From Cyanosarcina radialis HA8281-LM2 (GTDB taxonomy: Bacteria > Cyanobacteriota > Cyanobacteriia > Cyanobacteriales > CCAP-1448): a DNA stretch of 64,000 nt. The stretch covers positions 1-64,000 of the forward strand of contig JAHHHA010000016.1 in NCBI GenBank assembly GCA_019359615.1. The letters run 5' to 3'. Positions 26,722 to 35,300 of the stretch are shown in pieces. The notes below the pieces were generated by a model. It ran no database searches, was not told the origin of the DNA, and saw only the letters and a list, made by a program, of their open reading frames with translations. Position 1 is the stretch's first letter. Each line of letters opens with the position of its first letter. The position numbers and the translations under genes were made by a program.

Positions 26722-27981
26722 TTAACATGGTTTAAGCACCGTGACGGCGTAATAATTTGGGGAAAGATACTGCTGTGCTAACCGCTGCAATTCTGCTGCC
26801 TGAAAGCTGGCAATTCGATCGGGATAAGTTACAGCTACTTCGATATTGGCAATCGTATTGTAGTAACCGTAAAGACCGGCCAGTTGATTGGGGGCTTCGG
26901 TCGAAAAAGCATAATCGTTACAGAGGACGCGCTTGCAGCGATTGAGTTCGGCATCTGATATCGGTTTCTCTTGCAATTGAGCGATGCGATCTATAATTAA
27001 TGCCTCAACTGGTTCTAGATTTTCGGGTTCGAGGATCGCGCTGACGGTAAACAAACTTGAGTCCCGCTGGAGCGAGAAACTGCTACCAATGCTGTGGACT
27101 AATTTGTCCTCTTCTCGCAAAGAACGCACCAAGCGAGAAGATCTGCCTTCTGCTAGGAGTACCGAAAGTAAATCTAAACCGTAAGCGTCTCGCAATCGCT
27201 CTACTCCCGGCCCCATCCAAGCCATTAACAAGCGGGCTTGTTCTATTCTGGGTAAGGATATTTGCTGGCGGCGAATTTCGGCGATCGGGGGTTCGGCTTC
27301 TGCTACTATTTGAGCGCATTTGCTATTACGAGTAGGCGACTGAAACGATCGCTTTACGACTTCTACAGCTTCTTCTGCTTTTACGCCCCCGACGATCGCT
27401 ACCGTCATATTTTCCGGTCGGTAGTGAGAGCGGTGAAAGCTGCGGATTTGTTCTGGCGATCTTTGCATTAAATCCGCTTCGGTTCCCAAGATCGATCGAC
27501 CGTAGGGATGGTACTGATAAACGCTTTCCGTCAGGGCTTGAAACCCTAAAAAATCGGGATTGTCCTGACAAGAACGAATTTCTTCTAACACTACATCCCG
27601 TTCGCGCTCGAATTCGTCTTCGGGAATTTCGGCGTTTAATAACAGTTCTGCCAATACTGGTAAAGTATCTTCTAAATACGGGGCGGCTGTAGTAATGAAG
27701 TAATGGGTGTAGTCGTGACTGGTAGCAGCATTGGTTACGCCGCCTTTGCTTTCAATCGCGCGATCGAAAGCACCTGGAGGCAGGTTTTTGGTGCCTTTGA
27801 ACACCATATGCTCCAAGAAGTGAGCGATTCCGTTCCACTCTCTCGGTTCGGAGATCGCACCAGCTTTAATCCAGACATCTGCTACCACCACAGGTGTGGC
27901 GGGAATATATTGATGAATGACCGTTAACCCATTTTCCAGCCTCATCACGTTAGCTGGAAGGTTTAAAACAGCTTGAGACAA
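26722..27981 (-). CDS. M16 zinc peptidase, catalytic subunit
   Basis: This 419-residue pitrilysin-family metallopeptidase has the zinc motif HFLEH (H54, E57, H58 in AHFLEHMVFKGT). The third ligand lies near EEIRSCQDNPDFL (about E128-E135). It forms the active half of the heterodimer with the R/Y chain at 23906-25156. The gap between the genes is now about 1.56 kb because of the TnpB element, so cotranscription may be broken. The sequence from MSQAVLNLPANVMRLENG gives a good start. Confidence 0.92.
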   Translation of the reverse strand: MSQAVLNLPANVMRLENGLTVIHQYIPATPVVVADVWIKAGAISEPREWNGIAHFLEHMVFKGTKNLPPGAFDRAIESKGGVTNAATSHDYTHYFITTAAPYLEDTLPVLAELLLNAEIPEDEFERERDVVLEEIRSCQDNPDFLGFQALTESVYQYHPYGRSILGTEADLMQRSPEQIRSFHRSHYRPENMTVAIVGGVKAEEAVEVVKRSFQSPTRNSKCAQIVAEAEPPIAEIRRQQISLPRIEQARLLMAWMGPGVERLRDAYGLDLLSVLLAEGRSSRLVRSLREEDKLVHSIGSSFSLQRDSSLFTVSAILEPENLEPVEALIIDRIAQLQEKPISDAELNRCKRVLCNDYAFSTEAPNQLAGLYGYYNTIANIEVAVTYPDRIASFQAAELQRLAQQYLSPNYYAVTVLKPC

Positions 27982-28130
27982 ACTAGCTAATCTCTCACCT
28001 GGATATATGGATGTTAATCCCGGAGGATTATTCTATAATACTTTATCGCTTATCGGTTGATAAATCGGAATGTTTTGATACAAATTCAAAGTTTCTGCGA
28101 GCGCAAACTATCTTTTACTACCTTAATATT

Positions 28131-28160
28131 TAAAAATCCTCTAGCTCAAAGAGCTAGAGG
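28131..28160 (-). terminator. Terminator of the 6S-like RNA
   Basis: On the minus strand CCTCTAGCTC-TTT-GAGCTAGAGG is a perfect 10-bp stem followed directly by ATTTTTA. It lies at the 3' end of the structured RNA just upstream. Confidence 0.75.
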
Positions 28161-28312
28161 AGCAAAATCCTGGAGGTTCACCGCAACGCCGTTTTACCTC
28201 AGTTTATGACCTGGATAAATCCAGGTGGGTACCTTCGTTCCGACTTAAAGTTTCTGGGTACTTGCCCAGTCTACTGCTGCCAGAAAATCTCGGCTCCCGC
28301 GTCATTCAAATT
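28138..28312 (-). ncRNA. ssrS: Structured RNA, probable 6S RNA
   Basis: Read on the minus strand, a long-range stem closes the molecule: GGGAGC with GCTCCT and TTCTGG with CCAGGA, including wobble pairs. Inside lie hairpins CTGGGCAAGTACCCAG and ACCTGGATTTATCCAGGT. It ends in the terminator above, giving about 175 nt. That size, the closing stem around an open centre and its neighbourhood next to purK fit cyanobacterial 6S RNA, which binds RNA polymerase and has been reported beside purK. The G-U pairs would be mismatches on the + strand, which favours minus. Ends are approximate. Confidence 0.6.
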
Positions 28313-28396
28313 TGTAGATCAAAAAACGCTATTGGCAGTCACCAACGTCGCAGTGGAACCTGTTTATTAATTCTAGATCGTTTTTTCCATATTGGC

Positions 28397-28467
28397 GAGA
28401 GGGGATGGGGTGATGGGGGGATGGGGGGATGGGGTGATGGGGTGATGGGGTGATGGGGGGATGGGGA
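28397..28467 (+). repeat. GATGGGG tandem repeat with G-quadruplex potential
   Basis: Nine runs of four to six G separated by AT or TGAT make a 7-8 bp tandem array. At least two G-quadruplexes could form on this strand. It lies 28 bases beyond the purK stop and on the opposite strand. Confidence 0.75.
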
Positions 28468-28494
28468 GAATTTCTTAATTACTATATTCCTCGC

Positions 28495-29649
28495 CTAGTC
28501 GTACCAAATAGATTCGATCGTCTGAGCGATCGCTTGGGCTTGAGATCTCTGGGAATTATCTAATAAAACCGTAACATGGCCGAGTTTGCGACCGGGACGA
28601 GATTCGGTTTTGCCATACCAACAAACGGAAGCGCGAGGAATTTGGGCTAGCTGCTCTCGTTTGTCAGCGTAATCGCTATGAGAATGTTCGTAACCCAAAA
28701 GATTTACCATCACCGCTCCTTGGCAGTTTAAAGCCGGATTTCCTAACGGCAAACCAGAAACAGCCCGCAAATGTTGGGCAAATTGGGAAGTCTCGCAAGC
28801 ATCGATCGTAAAGTGTCCTGAATTGTGGGTGCGCGGAGAAACTTCGTTGACTAATACCTTGCCAGCGGGAGTCAAAAATAGCTCGATGCCAAATACGCCC
28901 ACAGCTTGCAAGCTATCTAATAGAGTGCGAGCGATCGCCTCTATTTCTGTTACTATTTCGGGAGCGATGTCGGCTGGAACGAAAACGCGGCGACATACTT
29001 GGGCTGCTTGCTGAGTTTCTACCACTGGATAGACTACTACTTCACCCGTAACCGCACGAGCCGCGATCGCAGCTAATTCCCGCTCGAACGGCACGAATTC
29101 TTCTATCAGTAAAGGAACCTCTGACAGCGGTTCTAAAGCTGCTTGTAACTGAGGCAAATCCTTAAGAATAAAAGTTCCTTGTCCGTCGTAACCGTGACGG
29201 CGAGTTTTTATAACTACAGGAAATCTCCATGGCAGCAATTCACCCGATTTGGCATTCAAAATAGCCGATAAGCGATCGCCCGTTAGCTCGGTAAATTTAG
29301 GCGTGGGCAATCCCAACTTTTGTAAATACGATCGCTGAGAATATTTATCCAAAAGTGGCTCTAGCGCCTGCAAACTCGGACGAAAACAAACTCCTCGATC
29401 TGCCAAAGGTAAAAGGGATTCGAGATCGATGAATTCGTTTTCAAAAGTAATTAGATCGCATTGAGTTGCTAGTTGTTCCGTAGCTTTAGCGTCAGTAATT
29501 GCAGCGATAATAGCACCAGCCGCATTCCCTACTGCTGGATCGGTTCGAGCGGGGGTTTGGACTATTAATTCGATCTCTAAATCTTTAGCTGCATCTGCCA
29601 TCATCCAGGCTAACTGACCGCCACCAATTACACCAATTCGTTTCATCAA
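28495..29649 (-). CDS. purK: N5-carboxyaminoimidazole ribonucleotide synthase
   Basis: This 384-residue ATP-grasp enzyme of purine synthesis makes N5-CAIR from AIR, bicarbonate and ATP. The opening IGVIGGGQLAWMMADAAKDL is the family signature. The ATP-grasp core includes KTRRHGYDGQGTF, EEFVPFERELAAIAAR and the metal site FLTPAGKVLVNEVSPRTHNS. Length is normal. It stands alone, followed on the same strand by the probable 6S RNA. Confidence 0.95.
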   Translation of the reverse strand: MMKRIGVIGGGQLAWMMADAAKDLEIELIVQTPARTDPAVGNAAGAIIAAITDAKATEQLATQCDLITFENEFIDLESLLPLADRGVCFRPSLQALEPLLDKYSQRSYLQKLGLPTPKFTELTGDRLSAILNAKSGELLPWRFPVVIKTRRHGYDGQGTFILKDLPQLQAALEPLSEVPLLIEEFVPFERELAAIAARAVTGEVVVYPVVETQQAAQVCRRVFVPADIAPEIVTEIEAIARTLLDSLQAVGVFGIELFLTPAGKVLVNEVSPRTHNSGHFTIDACETSQFAQHLRAVSGLPLGNPALNCQGAVMVNLLGYEHSHSDYADKREQLAQIPRASVCWYGKTESRPGRKLGHVTVLLDNSQRSQAQAIAQTIESIWYD

Positions 29650-29750
29650 TACCCCAATAAATTGCGATTAGCCATCTTTAATTTTCCAGTTTACTCGATC
29701 GGCGAATGCTAAAATAATTTAATTTGGTATTACACGTCCATAAAATAACC

Positions 29751-30041
29751 ATGGCTAGTAAAACAAAAAGTACGACTCCGCGTAACACGCTAAATCTGCG
29801 AATTAAGCCAGAAGAACGCAATTTAATAGATATGGCAGCCAGAGTCAAAGGTAATAACAGAACTGATTTCATCTTGGAATCCGCGCGAAATGCGGCGGAA
29901 GAAACTTTGCTAGAACGCACCATTTTTTGGGCTAGTCCAGAGGCATATGCAGAATTTCTTATGCTTTTAGACGCACCACCAGAACCTAACGAACGTCTGC
30001 GCCAAACCATGCAGACAACTCCACCTTGGGGAAAGGAATGA
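29751..30041 (+). CDS. DUF1778 / TacA-type antitoxin
   Basis: The 96 residues from ATG 29751 have an N-terminal ribbon-helix-helix (NTLNLRIKPEERNLIDMAAR) followed by a tail (LLERTIFWASPEAYAEFLML) that would wrap an acetyltransferase toxin. TacA antitoxins repress their own operon and neutralise TacT. The stop overlaps the next start (ATGA), which shows coupling to the TacT-like gene. That gene is frameshifted, so this may be an orphan antitoxin. Confidence 0.85.
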   Translation: MASKTKSTTPRNTLNLRIKPEERNLIDMAARVKGNNRTDFILESARNAAEETLLERTIFWASPEAYAEFLMLLDAPPEPNERLRQTMQTTPPWGKE

Positions 30042-30234
30042 GTTTAACACTACCAGAACCTCTCGCTAGTTATCATTCCTATACTGATTTTTCCTGTGGA
30101 ATTGCTGCACTTGACGATCGGTTAAAGCGTCGAGCATTTGCTAATCAAACCAGTAATGCAACAAGAACTTTTGTTACTTGTCTCATCGCAAAGTAATTGG
30201 GTATTATGTGCTTAGTACAAATAAGCTAAGCTGA
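30038..30234 (+). pseudogene. Broken TacT-type GNAT acetyltransferase toxin
   Basis: The 52-codon frame from the ATGA overlap reads MSLTLPEPLASYHSYTDFSC ... RRAFANQTSNATRTFVTC, the N-terminal part of TacT, which acetylates charged tRNAs. It then shifts and stops at TAA 30194-30196. Removing two bases (a duplicated TC in TTGTCTCATC, about 30181-30184) restores HRKVIGYYVLST, the expected next strand. The rest of the GNAT fold (about 100 residues) is missing, so the gene is dead by frameshift and deletion. Confidence 0.8.
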
Positions 30235-30272
30235 TAGATTGTTTGGATAGCAAAAATATCCGATATATTGCC

Positions 30273-30659
30273 ATGTCACAAGTCAAAATTTACGGACTGA
30301 GAGTACATCTAGATCCGATTAAACAACAACTATCCGACATCATTCATTCGTGCGTTGTAGAGGCACTGCAATATCCTGCTGATAAACGCGCTCATCGATT
30401 TTTTCCGCTCGATGTCACCGACTTCTTCTATCCTTCAGGGCGCACAGAGAAATATACGATCGTCGAGTTTAGTATGTTTGAAGGACGTAGTATTGAAGCC
30501 AAAAAACACCTAATTCGATTATTATTCGATCGCGTTCCGACAGTAGGAATTTTGCCGTCAGACTTGGAGATTACCATCTTTGAAACTCCGAAACACAATT
30601 GGGGTTTTCGCGGCTTACCTGGCGACGAGCATCAACTTAACTACAAGGTAGAAGTTTAA
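30273..30659 (+). CDS. Tautomerase-family protein
   Basis: The 128 residues from ATG 30273 (MSQVKIYGLRVHLDPIKQQL) resemble 4-oxalocrotonate tautomerase-like or malonate semialdehyde decarboxylase-like proteins. The later segment GILPSDLEITIFETPKHNWG then FRGLPGDE is characteristic. There is no N-terminal Pro after Met, the usual catalytic base, so activity is doubtful or uses another residue. The longer frame from 30243 starts at TTG and adds ten unconserved residues. Confidence 0.7.
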   Translation: MSQVKIYGLRVHLDPIKQQLSDIIHSCVVEALQYPADKRAHRFFPLDVTDFFYPSGRTEKYTIVEFSMFEGRSIEAKKHLIRLLFDRVPTVGILPSDLEITIFETPKHNWGFRGLPGDEHQLNYKVEV

Positions 30660-30676
30660 GGCAGTAGGAGCGATTT

Positions 30677-31555
30677 TCAACTCGATCGCTCCTCGTTACT
30701 AAATTCCCAAGGCTGCTGTCTCCACCCCAATCTCTGTTTTACAGGTGAAGTATCCACTTGAGGCATATGGATCTCGACTAGCTCTATGGTTTCTCGAACT
30801 AAGGCTTCAAGTTGGCAGACAGCGACAGCGGCTTCTTCGCGAAACAAGCTTTCGAGACGAGATCCCAGATTTCCGGGGGCAATCTTCATGCGATCGATAA
30901 ATCTGCTAGTGCGCTTGAATTGAAAAGTTGAGTAATACAAGCGGTTCAATCCCGACAGCACCCCAAGAAGATTTTGGGCTGACTCTACCAGGATTTGATA
31001 GTACCAAAGCGTTGTATCCCGCTGGGCGAGTTTTTCTCGCACTCCCCAAATCGGGAAAAACTTCAAGTAATGCTCGACCGCCGCCTGGGCAAATCGATCG
31101 GGATAATTGGCTACTTTAGCTTTCCACTGATGAATGAGAGTTTCCCCGTACAGCGGAATTCCTGCTAACGTTCCAGAGAGGGCTTTCACCAGCGGAGATC
31201 CAACATCTAACTGTTCCAAAATCTGTGAAATATCTTTCTCCCATTGGGCGATCGTCACATGACCGAACTGACATTCGATCCCATCAACTAAGTAACTCTC
31301 GGCAAAACCGCCCTCGCTGCGTTCGCCTAAAACCCACAGTCGTTCTGAACCCCGATTTTGTTGGCGTGCGATCTGCAATTCCTCTTCGGAAGGCAATTCA
31401 TCGTAATAAATGCTCGTGTCGCAATCAGAATATTCATCGCCCAGTCCTTCTGCAACTGAACCTGCGACCATGACAGCTTTAGTTTTTGGGTTGGCGATAT
31501 AGGCTTGAGCATTGCGTTTGGCTAATTCCAGTAAGTATTGATTTCGATCGCTCAT
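30677..31555 (-). CDS. Nucleotidyltransferase-domain protein
   Basis: This 292-residue protein has a pol-beta-type nucleotidyltransferase signature (MVAGSVAEGLGDEYSDCDTS, with the GS and the two Asp metal ligands of DCD). A helical C-terminal region typical of kanamycin-nucleotidyltransferase-like proteins follows (KFFPIWGVREKLAQ, ESAQNLLGVLSGLNR). The substrate is unknown. Location next to unrelated genes gives no hint. Confidence 0.75.
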   Translation of the reverse strand: MSDRNQYLLELAKRNAQAYIANPKTKAVMVAGSVAEGLGDEYSDCDTSIYYDELPSEEELQIARQQNRGSERLWVLGERSEGGFAESYLVDGIECQFGHVTIAQWEKDISQILEQLDVGSPLVKALSGTLAGIPLYGETLIHQWKAKVANYPDRFAQAAVEHYLKFFPIWGVREKLAQRDTTLWYYQILVESAQNLLGVLSGLNRLYYSTFQFKRTSRFIDRMKIAPGNLGSRLESLFREEAAVAVCQLEALVRETIELVEIHMPQVDTSPVKQRLGWRQQPWEFSNEERSS

Positions 31556-31672
31556 GGATTTTGAACTAGGGTGAAAACTACATTAGATGATTAAATTCAA
31601 TTTTGCCTAGTTTCCCGAAAATCGTCTGGCTGCTTGACTTTTGACTTTTCTCCCCCCTCCCTCCTAACAGGG

Positions 31673-31900
31673 TTAAATTTGGCGATCGCACCAAACTCCC
31701 TTGACCGCAGCTTGAGCAGACATCAGACCAGCAGGGTCTAGATTTCCCAAAACGTAGATAGCGTACAAATTGCGCTTTGGACTAATTAAAACCAAACCGC
31801 GATCGATATCGATCTCCAAGTCGTCGAATCCGGCAAGTTGCTCGACGTAAGCCAAAGAATTATTAGGAGTTTGAAGTTCGAGGGTAATCAGATACCTCAT
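31673..31900 (-). CDS. Small hypothetical protein
   Basis: This 75-residue acidic, soluble protein opens MRYLITLELQTPNNSLAYVE with a central ISPKRNLYAIYVLGNL strand. There is no signal or membrane helix. The compact alternating strands suggest a ferredoxin-like fold. Function is unknown and no family could be named. Confidence 0.6.
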   Translation of the reverse strand: MRYLITLELQTPNNSLAYVEQLAGFDDLEIDIDRGLVLISPKRNLYAIYVLGNLDPAGLMSAQAAVKGVWCDRQI

Positions 31901-32333
31901 TAGACACCTTCAACACTTATTGTCAGGTAGGCATCGGAGCCTGCCTTTGAGTTTATTTAATGGAGAGATCTATTATTTATGGGCAAATTGCCATCTCCGC
32001 CTTGGCGATCGTAAACACCTTTTCTCAATTTGTCAGTGACAAAAAGTTCCCAAAATTTACTCCCACCTCCTGTTTCCGATCGAGGTAATTGTTACGTCTC
32101 CCTAACAAATCGATCTTGGGTAGCCGATCGCTACGAGAATGTATTAAGCAGGGGTTAACCTTTTTGCATCGCTCTCGCCAAATAATATTGGCAATTATTA
32201 GTCCCTGTTGGCAACCAGCGATCTGATGAGAAAATGCCGATCTTCGATAACTTCTTGGGAGAGGGCAATCGCTAATGTCATTAGAGGCAGAGTGGAGAGG
32301 AGTAAATAAACGATCGTCGATCGCTATTGACAA
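31901..32333. other. Intergenic region with no recognised feature
   Basis: No gene is supported. The one open frame here on the minus strand has no ribosome-binding site and an unlikely composition. It must hold the promoter of the WD40 gene, but no clear boxes were found. Confidence 0.5.
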
Positions 32334-35300
32334 ATGACTGTTGAAGAGGCGCTAGGAATAGCAGACATAATTTTAGGAGAAAAACGATTAACCGATCGAC
32401 AACAGCTAGTATTTCGTGAATGTTGGGAAGGTAAGACATATCAAGAGATTGCCGAACTTACCAATTACAGCCCCGTATATATTAGGTCGATCGGCTTTCA
32501 GATATGGCGGTTGCTGTCGCAGGCATTGGGCGAAAGAGTGACGCTCAATAACGTGCGAGCCGTGCTGAGACGGTATATGCAGGAAACATTGGTTAATGCG
32601 GCAGATCGCGATGCCAATTCCTTCCTGAATAACGATCGAACCGCCGATATCGATCGAGGACGCAAACTTCTCTCTAATTACCGTCAAGATTGGGGCGAAG
32701 CACCGGATGTTTCAGTGTTTTACGATCGCCACCAAGAATTAGAACGGCTAGCTCAATGGATCGTTCGAGATCGCTGCCGTCTAGTGACAGTTTTAGGCAT
32801 GGGCGGAATCGGTAAAACCACTTTGGCAATCAAATTGGCGGAGCAAATTCAAGGTGAATTCGATTACTTAATTTGGCGCTCTCTCCGTCAAGCCCCGACA
32901 CCAGATGCGCTTTTAACTGAAATAGTGCAATTTATTTCAGGGCATGAAGTAATGAATTTACCTACTACTATTGAAGGCAAGATATCGTATTTAATCGAGC
33001 AGTTACGCAACTGCCGTTGCTTGCTAATTTTAGATAACTTAGAAAGTATTTTACAAAGTGGCGATCGCCTGGGACATTATCGAGATGGCTATCAAGATTA
33101 CGGTCAAATATTAAGACGAGTAGGAGAAACAGCGCATCAAAGTTGTTTGTTATTAACTAGTCGAGAAATTCCTACAGGTCTAGCTGCCAGAGAAGGAGAA
33201 AATCTGCCAATTAGATCGATGAAGCTATCTGGCTTTAAAGTCGATACTGCCAAGATATTTTTTGCTGCTAAAGGCGACTTTTTTGGTTTAGAAACTGAAT
33301 GGCAAACAGTTGTAGAACATTATGCGGGCAATCCTCTAGCATTAAAAATGATCGCGCCGCTAATTAAAGATTTTGCCTCTGGCAGCATTTCCGAACTGGC
33401 AGAGCTAATCGAACGCAATAGATTTATTTTTCATGACATCTACGATATTTTAGAGCGCCAATTCGAGCGATTATCTGAACTAGAGATGGAAGTAATGTAC
33501 TGGCTGGCAATTAATCGAGAGCCAGTCAAGCTAACAGAATTGCAAGCCGACTTTTTGCAATCGGAATTGCAACCAGAATTACTGAAAGCTTTGATTTCTT
33601 TACAACGGCGATCGCTGATCGAGCGCGATTCATCGGGATTTTCTCAGCAACCAGTAATTATGGAATACGCCATTCAAAAGCTGGTGGCAAATTTCGAGCG
33701 AGCGATCGTCAACGAAGAATTAGAAATACTGACTAAAAATGCTTTGGTTAAAGCTCAATCTAAAGATTATATTAGAGAAGCGCAGACTCGCTTTATTTTA
33801 GACCCGTTAATCGAGAAATTATGGAATGGGTTTAAATCTAAAGCAGCAATCGAAAAGAAACTGGGCGACATTTTAACCAAACTCAGAAGGTATTCGCTAT
33901 CTACAGGATATGCAGCCGGAAATATCATCAACTTATTAGAACGATTAAAAATCGATTTATCTGACTGCGATTTTTCTGACTTAAATATTTGGCAAGCCTA
34001 TTTAGCTAATAGCAAGTTACACCGCGTCAACTTCAGTCGATCGGATTTATCAAAATCGGTTTTTGCTGAAACCTTAAATGGAATTTGGTCGGTGGCTTTT
34101 AGTCCTGACGGTCAGCTATTAGCAACTGCCGATATTAATTGCGAGATCCGCCTGTGGCAAATACCAGATGGCAAACAGCTTTTGACCTGTAAAGGACATA
34201 CTTCTTGGGTAACTGGGGTGGTTTTCAGTCCAGACGGTCAAACCCTAGCAACTAGCAGCGGCGATCGCACGTTGAAGTTATGGGATGTCAAGACGGGTCG
34301 TTGTCTGAGAACCTTCTCCGGCCACGCTGCCTGGACTAGTTCGATCGCTTTTAGCCCAGACGGTCGAACTATCGCTAGCGCCAGTGTAGATGGCACCGTC
34401 AAACTTTGGGACGTTCGCACCGCTAACTGCCTGCAAACCTTAAAAGGGCACGATCGTTGGGTGCGGACAGTGGCTTTTAGCCCGTTCGCGCAGCGTTCCC
34501 GCAGGGAATTCCCCCCTGCGCCCCCCTTATTAAGGGGGGTTGGGGGGATCGTTGCTAGCGGTAGCGACGATAATGCCATCAAGCTGTGGGATGCAGCCAC
34601 GGGTGAATGCCTTCAAACCCTTACAGGTCATGCAGATCGAGTCCGTTCTGTAGCTTTTAGTTCCAACGGTCAGATCCTAGCCAGCGGTAGCGACGATCGG
34701 ACCGTCAAGCTGTGGGATGTAGATACAGGTCAGTGTCGGCAAACTCTCAAAGGGCATCTCAGTCAAGTTCGTTGCGTTACCTTCAGCCCGACGATCGATA
34801 GCCGTGAAACCACCCAAGAGCGGGGAATCTTAGCTAGTGGGGGCGAAGATGGCACGATCGTCGCGTGGGACAGCCTCACCGGCCAGCGCTTGAGAGTTTT
34901 GCAGGGGCACAGCAGTACAGTCTGGTCTGTGGCCTTCAGTCCCGACGGCCCAATCCTGGCTAGCGGTAGCCTCGATCGCCAAGTCAAACTCTGGGATACC
35001 CGCACCGGACAATGCCTCAAAACCTTACAAGGGCAATCTACTGCCTTGTGGTCGGCGGCCATCAGCACAGACGGTCGAACGATCGTGGCTGGTAGCACCG
35101 ACTGTACCGTGAAAGTTTGGGATGCAATTGCAGGTAAATACCAGCAATCTCTGGCAGGACACACCAATTGGTGTTGGTCGGTCGCCTTGAGTCCCATTCC
35201 CGCCAACCCAGAGCGACCGGAGCTAGGAGAAATAGCGGTCAGCGGCAGTTTCGACGGCACAGTGAGGTTATGGAATCTGGCCGCTGGAGAGAACCTCAAA

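Noticed and set aside
28397-28467. Possible CRISPR-like array
   Set aside because: The units are 7-8 bases with no spacers, so it is a simple tandem repeat. No CRISPR repeat-spacer pattern or cas gene was found anywhere in the window.
32025-32333. 102-codon minus-strand frame upstream of the WD40 gene
   Set aside because: No ribosome-binding site, unusual composition and no recognisable protein features.
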